From Culex pipiens pallens (lineage: Eukaryota > Arthropoda > Insecta > Diptera > Culicidae): a DNA stretch of 64,000 bases. Made by a program: the position numbers and the translations under genes. Shown here one piece after another: positions 49,344-61,295 of the stretch (within the stretch, counting starts at the first letter, position 1; each line of letters starts with the position of its first letter). The DNA is taken from the NCBI RefSeq assembly GCF_016801865.2, contig NC_068938.1, positions 214,207,611 through 214,271,610 of the forward strand. The letters are read 5' to 3'. The notes under the pieces were generated by a model, which was given only the letters and a program-made list of their open reading frames with translations, was not told the DNA's origin and did not search any database.

Positions 49344-51251
49344 GAGCAGTTCTCTCAGATTTCGGTCATTCGATTTTTTTGTATTTTTTAATCCAACTGA
49401 AACTTTTTTGGTGCCTTCGGTATGCCCAAAGAAGCCATTTTGCATAATTAGTTTGTCCATATAATTTTCCATACAAATTTGGCAGCTGTCCATACAAAAA
49501 TGATGTATGAAAATTCAAAAATCTGTATCTTTTGAAGGATTTTTTTGATCGATTTGGTGTCTTCGGCAAAATTGTAGGTATGGATACGGACTACACTGGA
49601 AAAAAATGATACACGGTAAAAAAAATTTTGGTGATTTTTTATTTAACTTTTTGTCACTAAAACTTGATTTGAAAAAAAAACACTATTTTTATTTTTTTTT
49701 TCATTTTTTGATATGTTTTAGAGGACATCAAATGCCAACTTTTCAGAAATTTCCAGGTTGTGCAAAAAATCTTTGAGCGAGTTATAAATTTTTGAATCAA
49801 TACTGATTTTTTCAAAAAATCTAAAAATTGGTCGCAAAATTTTTTCAACTTCATTTTTCGATGTAAAATCAAATTTGCAATCAAAAAGTACTTAAGTGAA
49901 ATTTTGATAAAGTGCACCGTTTTCAAGTTAAATCTATTTCTAATAAATAGTCGCAGTTTTTCATTTTTTTTTAAATTAGTGCACATGTTTGCCCACTTTT
50001 GAAAAAAATATTTTTGAAAAGCTGAGAAAATTCTCTATATTTTGCTTTTTTGAACTTTGTTGATACGACCCTTAGTTGCTGAGATATTGCCATGCAAAGG
50101 TTTAAAACGGGAAATATGATATTGTTTAAGTCTCACCCAAACAACCCACCATTTTCTAATGTCAATATCTCAGCAACTAATGGTCCGATTTTCAATGTTA
50201 AAATATGAAACATTCGTGAAATTTTTCGATCTTTTCGAAAAAAATATTTTCAAAATTTTTAAACCAAGACTAACATTTTAAAAGGGCGTAATATTGAATG
50301 TTTGGCCCTTTTGAAATGTTAGTCTTAATTTAAAAATTTTGAATTTTTTTTTCGAATAGATCGGAATGTTTCATTTTTTAACATTGAAAATCGGACCATT
50401 AGTTGCTGAGATATTGGCATTAGAAGATGATGGGTTGTTTGGGTGAGACTTAAAAAACAAAATTTTTCCTGTTTTTAAACCTTTGCATGGCAATATCTCA
50501 GCAACTAAGGGTCGTATCAACAAAGTTCAAAAAAGCAAAATATAGAGAATTTTCTCAGCTTTTCAAAAATATTTTTTCAAAAGTGGGCAAACATGGGCAA
50601 TAATTAAAAAAAATGAATAACTACGACTATTTTCAAAAAGTCACCTAAAAATGGATTTAACTTGAAAACGGTGCACTTTATCAAAATTTCACTTAAGTAC
50701 TTTTTGATTGCAAATTTGATTTTACATCAAAAAATGAAGTTAAAAAATTTTTGCGATCAATTTTTAGATTTTTTGAAAAAATAAATATTGATTAAAAAAT
50801 TCATAACTCGCTCAAAGATTTTTTGCACAACCTGGAAATTTCTGAAAAGTTGGCATTTGATGTCCTCTAAAACATATAAAAAAAAAAAAATAAAAATAGT
50901 GTTTTTTTGCAAATCAAGTTTTAGTGACAAAAAGTTAAATAAAAAATCACCAAAAATTTTTTTACCGTGTATCATTTTTTCCCAGTGTAGTCCGTATCCA
51001 TACCTACAACTTTGCCGAAGACACCAAATCGATCAAAAAAATCCTTCAAAAGATTCATATTTTTGAATTTTCATACATCATTTTTGTATGGACAGCTGCC
51101 AAATTTGTATGGAAAATTATATGGACAAACTAATGATGCAAAATGGCTTCTTTGGGCATACCGAAGGCACCAAAAATGATTCAGTTGGATTAAAAAAAAA
51201 TACAAAAATTAAAATTCTGAAAAAAAAGACCGATTTCGTAAAAAACTGCTC
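49344..51251. mobile_element. 1.9-kb foldback element, copy B
   Basis: A near-continuous inverted repeat is centred near 50297 with arms of about 900 bp. The outer arms read ttggtgccttcggtatgccc on the left (49409) and its complement on the right (near 51160). The same mirrored relation holds for catacaaatttggcagctg, aaaaatgatgtatgaaaat, the tcaaagattttttgcacaac block and the central atatctcagcaactaa. The innermost part, near 50290, pairs aaaagggc / gccctttt. It has no transposase and is related to copy A at 36.2-37.45 kb. If transcribed, it would form a very long hairpin RNA. Confidence 0.85.
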
Positions 51252-53937
51252 AAAAATGAAAAGTTTCAAAAATTTTAAAATTATTTAAACACTCGCAAAG
51301 TGTTATGTTTTTCAGATATATTTTCACATTCATAGGCATTTTCATTGAAACATTTTTTTTAAATTTCAACATATATGAATCCGGCAAAAGAATTGATTTT
51401 GGTGGCAACCAAATTGTTCTTTTAAAAAAATATTGATCAAAATTTATTTTATTTACTTTACCTGATTTATTTTTTTATTGTTTTAAAATGTTAATAAACA
51501 AAATTTAACAAACTTTTAATTGCATTTTTTTCAAATGGAAATTTTAAAACCTAGCTAATGATCAATTTTACTAATTTAATGCCAATTTAATTCAATTTAC
51601 TCAGTATTATGCTGAAATATGTAAGAAACACAGTGACTATCAAAGCCTCTCCGATTTATCGAAAAACAATTTTTAACGAAACTATTTTTTACAAACGTAC
51701 ATCGTGTGACCCAACCCAGTACATGTTCAGAAAATACAAATCATGAGAAAGGTATAATCCGTTAAAAACAATTTAAAAATAGAACCTGTTTAAGTCACCC
51801 CGGTTCACGGTAAACAATGTATCCTGAATAGTTAAAAATCGATTTGACAAGTTTTTTGAACGAAAATTACAGTTTTAGCTTGCCCTGTTTGGCATTTTTT
51901 TCTCGCCCTTTTGACAGCAAGATTTAAAATATTCCACCAAACTGGATTTTTCGCCACAGCTGGCCTTTGCCTTAGAAAAAATTAATTAAAATAGAAAAAA
52001 AATTGAAAAAAATCAAATTAATTGGATGCATTTTAATTAAATTTAACTTTTTTCTGTGTAAATTACGCCTGACATGATGTTTTCACAATAGCTCCCACGA
52101 AATTCTTGCCCACCTCCCTCCCTTTTCTATTTCAATTCCCTCCCAATTTGCTGCTGACGAAACTAACAAGAGTTTGTTCAAAGGTGGGGAGAGGGGGAGA
52201 ATGGCAAGGCTCAACGGTGAGTGCTGTTGGAGTTTGTTTCGCGATGCAGCAGCTTTTCTTAGCTGATGCTGCTGCCGGAAATACCTTTCCAAGAGGCAGC
52301 TAAGAGGAAGTTGAGTTTCAGCTTCCCGAGAAGGAGAGTGTTTGGTTTCGCCCCGGGAGGTTCCTCCGCGGTGCGTGGGGAAGTTTATTTTTGAGCTGGT
52401 GTACAAGAATACTTTGTGCAAGTGAGTAGCTAGTTCAAGTTGAAGAGCACTGCCGCGGGGCTTTTAATTTGGATAAGTTTGGTTAACAAGAGAGTGGCAG
52501 ACAGCCGGAGAATTGTGAATTTTGAAGTTTGTTGGCTCGGAAGAATTTTCTTGACGGTCATAAAATTTTTATCAATTAAGGAACTTTTTTTCTATATCTG
52601 AGATATTTGAACAAGTAGGAAAAAACTCAAACTATTATTTTATCGATAAACCGTATACCAACGATGCCTCTACTACAAAAAAGACCACCCACAAACTACC
52701 ACCCAGTGTCCGACCAGAGACCACCCACGTGGTGCGATGCTTCCACTTTAACACCAGCCCATATACCGTTTAAGAAAAGACAGCCCATAGTTGAACCACT
52801 TTCGAATAATTGGACTCTTTTCAAGGGATCTCTCCCCGTCCAAAAACGCCCCAGGACAGCATTAAAAGTTGTGCTCGCCCTTCATCTGGCTAGAGGTGTT
52901 TGCTGCCCATCTGAAGGAAATCGTCGAGGAAGGAGTAACAATCACGTTTGGCACTTGGATGTCGCTCCGTTCCCAAGGTTGTGAAAGCATAAAAGGAAGA
53001 GAGGAGGAAAAAACGCTAACAAACCCTCAGGAAATGCCCCCGTTCACCCACTTCCGTGTCCTTTCATCCCTTTCAGATCTTCACGATCATCTTCACAACG
53101 AACGTCGACGGCAGCAGCATCTCGTTAAGGCCCCGCTGAATGATGGCAGTTGATGCTGTACCCAAAAAAAAAACGTTTATGAATTATTATGCACTTGAGA
53201 GACTCTCGAAAGAGAAATGCCATCAATCAGGCAGGATGAGAGTAAAAGAGGGTGCAGAGTGAGGGAGAGGGGACGATCTTTCAAGAAAAGACAACCCTGA
53301 GCTGCGATGAATGCAGCAACTTTGGGGCAAACTTCCGAACGAGCGCTGAGTTTTCTTGTTGTTCGTTGTTGGGTGGAGCAACTTGGAGGGGTTGTTGGTG
53401 ATGAAATTTGAGGTGATGAAGTGCATGTAACATAAGCTTTACAGTACAAAAAATGCAGTAACTTAAGATTGATAATTGCTGTGTTGGTTTATTTTCCTAA
53501 TCTGTATTCAAGATTGTTTAATTATCGACCATCAAATTGTAGATTTATTGTATATTTTTACAGTGTCCACACAAAATCATGTGCGTCACGTGTGAGGGAT
53601 GAATGAAACTAATCAAGCTAATGTAAACAAGTTAACTGTCAGGATGATGATGATAAACTGAGAAGTTGAGGGTGTTTGTGGCTGCCTTGTATGATTAGAA
53701 TAATGAAATTAAATCACTTCAGGTGACATGTTTTACAAGTCCAGAGAAGTGAATAACTTTGTTATTTGCTGTGATACATTTGATATTCAAATCAAAACGA
53801 ATTATCATTTTTCCAGATATTCATATATAATTAAAATTCCGGGTAAAATATTATTTTGTCAAAAATTCCCGGAAAATACTTGCCTTACGATGTTAACAAT
53901 TCAATAACGAAAACATTGTTAGGCCATAAGTAATTAT
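51252..53937. other. Noncoding DNA, no gene recognised
   Basis: AT-rich DNA to 52060 is followed by a balanced, repeat-poor island (52070-53460) with no recognised exon. A GTGAGT at about 52422 could be a donor but nothing else supports it. AT-rich DNA with TTTTG words leads into the 9-bp array. Confidence 0.4.
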
Positions 53938-54450
53938 GTTGATTTTGTTGATTTTGCTGATTTTGTTGATTTTGCTGATTTTGATGATTTTGTGAATTTT
54001 GCTGATTTTGTTGATTTTGTTGATTAAATCCACAAAATCAAGCAAAATCAACGAAATCATGATGTTGATTAAATCAACAAAATCAACAAAATCAACAAAG
54101 TCACCAAAATCAACAAAATCAACAAAATCAACAAAATCAACAAAATCAACAAAATCAACAAAATCAACAAAATCAACAAAATCAACAAAATCAACAAAAT
54201 CTACAAAATCAACAAAATCAACAAAATCAACAAAATCAACAAAATCAACAAAATCAACAAAATCAACAAAATCAACAAAATCAACAAAATCAACAAAATC
54301 AACAAAATCAACAAAATCAACAAAATCAACAAAATCAACAAAATCAACAAAATCAACAAAATCAACAAAATCAACAAAGTCAACAAAATCAACAAAATCA
54401 ACAAAATCAACAAAATCAACAAAATGATCAAAATGACCAAAATCAAATCA
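53938..54450. repeat. 9-bp array in inverted arrangement: (TTTTGTTGA)n then (TCAACAAAA)n
   Basis: About ten units of TTTTG(T/C)TGA in plus orientation (53938-54025) face about 40 units of the complement (54064-54424) across a short transition that includes the near-perfect palindrome gttgattaaatcaac (54063-54077). The right array is almost invariant. Its last units change to aaaatgatcaaaatgacc, the complement of the next array's monomer. The 142-codon Thr-Lys-Ser frame through it is an artefact. Confidence 0.95.
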
Positions 54451-54524
54451 AGATGTTTTAAATGACAAATGACAAAATGACAAATATTGATTTTGTTGTT
54501 TTTTTTTCGTTAAGCTCATTTTGA

Positions 54525-56396
54525 TCATTTTTGTAATTTGGGTCATTTAGGTCATTTTGGTAATTTTGGTAATTTTGGTCATTTGGGTTATTTGGGTCAT
54601 TTTGGTCATTTTGGTCATTTTGATCATTTTGATCATTTTGATCATTTTGATCATTTTGGTAATTTTGGTCATTTTGGTCATTTTGGTCATTTTGGTCATT
54701 TTGGTCATTTTGGTCATTTTGGTCTTTTTGGTCATTTTGGTCATTTTGGTCATTGGTCTTTTTGGTCATTTTGGTCATTTTGGTCATTTTGGTCATTTTG
54801 GTCTTTTTGGTCATTTTGGTCATTTTGGTCTTTTTGGTCTTTTTTGTCTTTTTGGTCATTTTGGTCATTTTGGTCATTTTGGTCTTTTTGGTCATTTTGG
54901 TCTTTTTGGTCTTTTTTGTCTTTTTGGTCATTTTGGTCATTTTAGTCTTTTTGGTCATTTTGGTAATCTTGGTAATTTTGGTAATTTTGGTAATTTTGGT
55001 AATTTTGGTAATTTTTGTAATTTTGGTAATTTTGGTAATTTTGGTAATTTCGGTAATTTTGATAATTTTTGATAATTTTTGATAATTTTAGTAATTTTGG
55101 TTATTTTGGTTATTTTGGTCATTTTGGTCATTTTGGTCATTTTGGTCATTTTGGTCTTTTTGGTCATTTTGGTCATTTTGGTCATTTTGGTCATTTTGGT
55201 CATTTTGGTCATTTTGGTCTTTTTGGTCATTTTGGTCATTTTGGTCATTTTGATCATTTTGGTCATTTTGTTCATTTTGGTCATTTTGGTAATTTTGGTA
55301 ATTTTGATCATTTTGATCATTTTGGTAATTTTAGTCATTTTGGTCATTTTGGTCATTTTGGTCATTTTGGTCATTTTGGTCATTTTGGTCATTTTGGTCA
55401 TTTTGGTCATTTTGGTCATTTTGGTCATTTTGGTCATTTTGGTCATTTTGGTCATTTTGGTCATTTTGGTAAATTTGGTCTTTTTGGTAATTTTGGTAAT
55501 TTTGGTAATTTTGGTAATTTTGGTAATTTTGGTAATTTTGGTAATTTTGGTAATTTTGGTAATTTTGGTAATTTTGGTAATTTTGGTAATTTTGGTAATT
55601 TTGATCATTTTGGTCATTTTGTTCATTTTGGTCATTTTGGTAATTTTGGTAATTTTGATCATTTTGATCATTTTGGTAATTTTGGTCATTTTGGTCATTT
55701 TGGTCATTTTGGTCATTTTGGTCATTTTGGTCATTTTGGTCATTTTGGTCATTTTGGTCATTTTGGTCATTTTGGTAAATTTGGTCATTTTGGTCATTTT
55801 GGTAATTTTGGTCATTTTGGTCATTTTGGTCATTTTGGTCATTTTGGTAATTTTGGTAATTTTGATCATTTTGGTAATTTTAGTCATTTTGGTCATTTTG
55901 GTCATTTTGGTCATTTTGGTAAATTTGGTCTTTTTGGTAATTTTGGTAATTTTGATCATTTTGGTCATTTTGTTCATTTTGGTCATTTTGGTAATTTTGG
56001 TAATTTTGATCATTTTGATCATTTTGGTAATTTTGGTCATTTTGGTCATTTTGTTCATTTTGGTCATTTTGGTAATTTTGGTAATTTTGATCATTTTGAT
56101 CATTTTGGTAATTTTGATCATTTTGGTCATTTTGTTCATTTTGGTAATTTTGGTAATTTTGGTAATTTTGGTAATTTTGATCATTTTGATCATTTTGGTA
56201 ATTTTAGTAATTTTGGTAATTTTGGTAATTTTGATCATTTTGATCATTTTGGTAATTTTAGTCATTTTGGTCATTTTGGTAATTTTGGTCATTTTGGTCA
56301 TTTTGGTCATTTTGGTCATTTTGGTCATTTTGGTCATTTTGATCATTTTGGTCATTTTGGTCATTTTGATCATTTTGGTCATTTTGATCATTTGTG
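54525..56396. repeat. 9-bp array (TTTTGGTCA)n with many ordered variants
   Basis: Roughly 200 monomers of TTTTG-N-T-N-A type: GGTCA, GGTAA, GATCA, GTTCA and GGTCT versions, in non-random order. A nine-variant word recurs at 55252, 55603 and 55954 (see findings). The period of 9 keeps all reading frames open on both strands, giving mutually overlapping frames up to 506 codons; none is a protein gene. Confidence 0.97.
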
Positions 56397-59288
56397 TGTG
56401 TATTTGTGAGAGTGTGTGTTTGATTTCGATTTTCCAAAACAATATTTTTTTTTTAAGCTCATAGCTTGCTGGCAATGCTTTTAACCATTTTTGTTCCGTT
56501 CAAAAGATGCCTCGAAAAAGGAAGAATACCCTGTCATAACCCAATTCATCCCAATTTAATTTTAATTCCCTAGAATTGCTGACATCAGTCGGCCTCGCCG
56601 AAACACAACAACAACATCGCTCAACTTGCTGACAGTCTCGGTCCTCATGTCAGCAGGAAGTTTCGTCACGTTTTTTTGTTTTGTTCCTCTACCGAGGCCT
56701 TTCACAAACATCACCGCAGCGCGTAGTGATGCCGGAAAAGATTATTTCTTCGTCGTCATAAATTATGGGAAACAAAAGTGTGTTGTACATGAATATGTGT
56801 TCTCATTTCCCGACGTTTTATTTTTTTTTTTGCCAGCAGGAATCAACTTTCATCAACATTATTCTCAGTGTGAGGTTTCTTCTTCAGCCTTGAAACCGGG
56901 AAATGATAGAGAGAGAGTGAAACATACACAAAGAAAGTCGAGACAGCTTCAGCTGTGTGAGTTTTGTTTTTCACGGGGAAAAATCATATACTTTATGTGT
57001 CTGAATTTTTCCATTCTGATTTTGTTTCATTTTCTTTTGTGAGTATTTTTACACTTTTCTGCCTTTCCTTGAGAACCTTTACCACCCCAACATGTATGCA
57101 AAATACTAGTATTCAATTCTTTTCTTATTTTCAGACGTTCTTTTCTTCAGGCTACTGCACTCGAAATGAGTTTTGATGCATAAGAAAACGAGGCTAAAAT
57201 GAAGTCAAGAACGCAAGAACTCGTTTGTGAGTTGAGTGAAAAGCTAGAGAGTTTTAAACGTTTTTCACATTTGCATGAATTTTGTGCACTAACAGTTTTC
57301 TGTAGAGACAATCTGAGATGATGAAAATAGTTATGATGATGAGGCAATATTTCTCAGAGAATATATTGTATTTAAGGGGTTACATTCAAATCAACTTGAA
57401 CTTATTTAGACATGTTTTTAGTCAGTAAAAACCATTTTTTTCTTTTCATTTCGAACTCATAAGAATTCCAATCCATTCCACTCATTTTCCACTCCAAAAA
57501 CCAACCCCGAACCCTCAAGCAGAAAACACAAATTAAACTTTTGATGCACTGTTTCAATTTCCACAGCTTTGCAAACAGAGAGAAAAGCTTTCACTCGCTT
57601 CTTGACAGTGAAGAGCCTCAACAGCCACCAACCAAAAAATAAATAGGAAAAAAGAGGTTCATTCATTAAAATTCCGAAACCGGCCACCATCGTCGTCGGG
57701 TTCGTCCAAAAACCATCGTCACTTTGCATCGGCAAAAAGCTGCAAAATCGAGGGAATGAAAAACAAAAACATTTTCCCCCCTCCGTTTCAAGTTGGTTCG
57801 GTTCGGTTAGAGTTTGGTCCGTGCTGGGGTCTCATGATTGTCTACACTATGGTAATGGAGGAAAATTTTAAAATTTTAAAACTTTTTTCCACCTGATTTT
57901 GTTTTTTAGAAGATTTTATGTTACCGATTAATATAAAAAAAATGGGTTAAAATTACTTTTTTTTCTCAGTGTCTCCAAAGTCCAAAAAACGCTACGGAAG
58001 TTGAAATGTTGCAGCCACGAAGGAAGCAAGCTTGAACCAAGATACAAAAAAAAAATCGAAAAAAAGACACAAACAATTCGGGGATGGAATTTAATTTTGG
58101 TCCAGAAAAGTGAGAGTTTTTCACAAGACGGGCGCAGTGAGAGGTGGGAGGGGTGGAACGAGCAACTAAAAGCTCGGAACGTTTTGAGTTTTCACCACGA
58201 CCAATTCGATGAGACGACGTTTAATGGGTGCGGTCTGATGGGCGGAAACGTTTAAAATTGTTTTTATTTGCTGGAAAGTAATATGGTAAATAAAGGAGAT
58301 ATTAGGTTTTGAAACAAACTTGCCAAAGAGTAGTAATTATAATTATTTTAATTATTTAGCAAAAATAACCTGACAAATTAGAAAAAAACTGACTTTGCCT
58401 AGTAAATGAAAGTTAATTTAAATTGAAAAATACTTAAGTTTTCCAATCATGATTGTACAAAGCTAATCGAATCATTTGTTTCCAAAATTCAGACGAATTT
58501 CATCCTCCAAAGTACATTAATATTTGATTCAATTAAAGTCGCTCCTCCCACGAACTACCGTGAGTGTCACTCAACCTTAAACGAGTTACCACACACCGGT
58601 GAAGCGTGCAAGCACGCTAATCCTGGAGGCTCGGTGAGCACGCACGTGGTTTTCCCCCTTGCGGCAGAGTAACCAATTAACTGTGCAAACTTTGTCCCAA
58701 CCAAGAGAGCGTGATCCATAAACTACCACATGCCTCCCACCTCAACCACGGAGAAATCAAGTGGCATGCAAGGTTGCATGTTTCGAGTGGCATCGCACAT
58801 GGGTTTCAAATTATTTGTATTAGTTAAGGCCACTTTTATTTCGATAAAAAAAATTGGATTATTCTGAAATACTGTATTATTCATAGATTCATAAAAATAA
58901 ATTTTAGTTCGATAAATTTATGTTTCATGTCATAAAATTTTTGGACACTTATTTTAGACATTTTCAAATGTCGGGCTAGATTTTTAGGTTTCATTTATTA
59001 CGATAGTCTAGATGACTCTGAGTAAAAAACATGATATTTAAAATAATCTCAGCCTTTCGAAAGTAAATATATTGCAGGTACTACTGCAACTTTAAAATTG
59101 CAAAAAAATATCATTTTTGAAAAAAATCAAAGAAAAATACCTATTATTTGAAAACAGAACACTTTATCAAAATAATTTTTGAATGCAAGTTTGCAACTTG
59201 CAATAATAACTCTAGCGCCTTTTTAGTCTCCTTAAACACACAAAAAATAAAAAATTAAAAATCGTATTTTGTTACATTTTTTGTTATT
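56397..59288. other. Noncoding DNA, no gene recognised
   Basis: Comparatively unique sequence at 56560-58790. The frame at 56626-57042 (138 codons, hydrophobic start) lacks a recognised domain and has pyrimidine-tract composition, so it is not called. A solo TTAAGGGGTTACATTC at 57372 matches one end of the TTAA element at 40.09 kb. From 58800 on the DNA is AT-rich. Confidence 0.4.
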
Positions 59289-60149
59289 TTAATAATTTTG
59301 GTCATTTTGGTAATTTTGGTAATTTTGGTCATTTTGGTCATTTTGGTCATTTTGGTCATTTTGGTAATTTTGGTCATTTTGGTCATTTTGGTCATTTTGG
59401 TAATTTTGGTCATTTTGGTCATTTTGGTCATTTTGGTCATTTAGGTCATTTTGGTCATTTTGGTCATTTTGGTCATTTTGGTCATTTTGGTCATTTTGGT
59501 CATTTTGGTCATTTTGGTCATTTTGGTCATTTTGGTCATTTTGGTCATTTTGGTCATTTTGGTCATTTTGGTCATTTTGGTCATTTTGGTCATTTTGGTC
59601 ATTTTGGTCATTTTGGTCATTTTGGTCATTTTGGTCATTTTGGTCATTTTGGTCATTTTGGTCATTTTGGTCATTTTGGTCATTTTGGTCATTTTGGTCA
59701 TTTTGGTCATTTTGGTCATTTTGGTCATTTTGGTCATTTTGGTCATTTTGGTCATTTTGGTCATTTTGGTCATTTTGGTCATTTTGGTCATTTTGGTCAT
59801 TATGGTCATTTTGGTCATTTTGGTCATTTTGGTCATTTTGGTCATTTTGGTCATTTTGGTCATTTTGGTCATTTTGGTCATTTTGGTCATTTTGGTCATT
59901 TTGGTCATTTTGGTCATTTTGGTCATTTTGGTCATTTTGGTCATTTTGGTCATTTTGGTCATTTTGGTCATTTTGGTCATTTTGGTCATTTTGGTCATTT
60001 TGGTCATTTTGGTCATTTTGGTCATTTTGGTCATTTTGGTCATTTTGTTCATTTTGTTCATTTTGGTCATTTTGGTCATTTTGGTCATTTTGGTCATTTT
60101 GGTCATTTTGGTCATTTTGGTCATTTTGGTCATTTTGGTCATTTTGGTC
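59289..60149. repeat. 9-bp array (TTTTGGTCA)n, second locus
   Basis: About 95 monomers, far more homogeneous than the array at 54.5-56.4 kb. GGTAA variants are confined to the first 130 bp, with single changes near 59801 and two GTTCA units near 60045-60060. It ends against the 3' end of the SINE at 60150 and resumes for about three units beyond it. Confidence 0.97.
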
Positions 60150-60155
60150 GAAAAG

Positions 60156-60163
60156 AAAAAAAA
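60156..60163 (-). terminator. T8 run at the SINE 3' end, possible pol III terminator
   Basis: Eight consecutive T on the minus strand lie close to the 3' end of the SINE; runs of four or more T terminate pol III. The position is slightly inside the tail, so transcripts from this copy would stop about there. Confidence 0.6.
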
Positions 60164-60359
60164 GCAATCCACTTTAACGACCCCCGGGTCTTTTGTGGGC
60201 TCTGTTGCAAGATTCTGCTAATTTCTAGGTGTCCGAAGGTTATGTGTGGTGAGTCACTCAAAACCTCTTTTACGCAAATGGTCCGACGTTTTACTTCCCG
60301 ATTCGATAGAAGGCGTGATCAGGCAAATCTCGTCTCGAAAAATGCCACCGGGTCCGGCT

Positions 60360-60416
60360 GGGATTGAACCCAGGCCATACTGGGGTTTAGAGACTACCAC
60401 GCTAACCACTGAACCA
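60360..60416 (-). promoter_or_regulatory. Internal RNA polymerase III promoter (A and B boxes) of the SINE
   Basis: The A box TGGTTCAGTGGTTAGC spans 60401-60416 and the B box GGTTCAATCCC 60360-60370, about 30 bp apart in minus-strand order, as in type 2 pol III promoters. The B box matches GWTCRANNC. Confidence 0.85.
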
Positions 60417-60425
60417 CCAGGCCCG

Positions 60426-60452
60426 GTGGTCATTTTGGTCATTTTGGTCATG
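60426..60452. repeat. Remnant of the 9-bp array beyond the SINE
   Basis: About three TTTTGGTCA units follow the SINE's 5' end, showing that the SINE split a pre-existing array near its edge. Confidence 0.9.
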
Positions 60453-61295
60453 TAATATATTTAGGAATGTAAACTTTTAAACTATGTATTGAATTTAGAA
60501 TTGAGTTAGATAATTATAAGACTAAACTTTTATTTTAAATTTAAATTATGCCTCATAGAATATACAACTCCAAATTTCACCAAAACCCAACTCAAATCAC
60601 GACTGCAATTGCAAACTTCTGACCTAGTTTCCCGTTTGCCGTTTGCTGCACAATTCATAAATAACTAAATTCGTTGAAGTCTGGTCCCACCGCGGTGCCA
60701 TTCCGATTTCACGCCAAACTTTGGCCGCCCCAACCGGGAGTCGTAACTTAACACCTCTCGCACACACACACACACAAACACTACCGCCAGAGGTGGTGAT
60801 CGGAGAGTCTGACTAAACAGGAGACCCAATCTGGACGTCGGGGCAATAAATTAGTCGTTCGGTGGAAAAGTGGAAAACTTGCCTCTTTGAAAAAGCCAAG
60901 ATTGACTCTGAAGTTGGACCGGGTTAGGGTTCCTGCGAAACATTGTTTGCGGCGTTGGCGGTCGCGGCCAAATCGTGATATATGACCTTCGCGTTCCTTG
61001 GACGAAATTGTTGCTATAGACTTGAAGGTTTACTATCGGAAACAGAGACGAAGTGCGGCCAAGTCGTTTCTCACACGTCTTGGACGTATTTTTCAGCACG
61101 GATGTTAGATTAGATTTTTTTCTTTCTTTATTGCACGAGCTTGGTGGCTTTCAGCTGTCACTCTGGGGTGATGGAACATTTGCCACAGTTTATCAAGAAA
61201 AGTGTTGGAATTTACGGAATTTTCTTGTTGGTTCTTGTTTCAGAAAAATCTTAAAATTTCATGCATTAATAGTTTGTAAATATATGAACATTTGA
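60453..61295. other. Noncoding DNA, no gene recognised
   Basis: Repeat-poor sequence with a short CA run at 60761-60776. No exon was recognised. Confidence 0.4.

Larger units (their letters stand above)
60151..60425 (-). mobile_element. tRNA-derived SINE inserted in the 9-bp array
   Basis: The minus-strand 5' end forms a tRNA-like head: an acceptor-like GGGCCTG pairs imperfectly with CCGGACCC, with a D-arm-like TGGTTCAGTGGTTAGC and a T-arm-like GGGTTCAATCCC. About 190 bp of unrelated body follows, ending in an A/T-rich tail. The same 9-bp array lies on both sides, so the target duplication cannot be told from array units. It was presumably transcribed by RNA polymerase III and copied by a LINE enzyme in trans. 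A true tRNA gene is unlikely given the imperfect stems and the body. The family name is not assigned; mosquito tRNA-SINEs such as Feilai are comparable in design. Confidence 0.88.

Noticed and set aside
53999..54427. 142-codon Thr-Lys-Ser frame
   Set aside because: Artefact of a 9-bp tandem repeat with no domain.
54955..56475. Open frames up to 506 codons on both strands in the 9-bp array
   Set aside because: The period of 9 is a multiple of three and the monomer lacks stops in several frames, so all these frames stay open together; the translations are simple 3-residue repeats without start context or domain.
56626..57042. 138-codon frame with hydrophobic start
   Set aside because: Composition follows pyrimidine-rich DNA; there is no domain and the signal-like start is not enough.
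59289..60221. Frames of 243-292 codons (for example Asn-Asp-Gln repeats)
   Set aside because: Artefact of the 9-bp array, as for the neighbouring locus.
60345..60425. A functional tRNA gene
   Set aside because: A and B boxes are present, but the acceptor and anticodon stems pair imperfectly and the sequence continues into a SINE body and tail.
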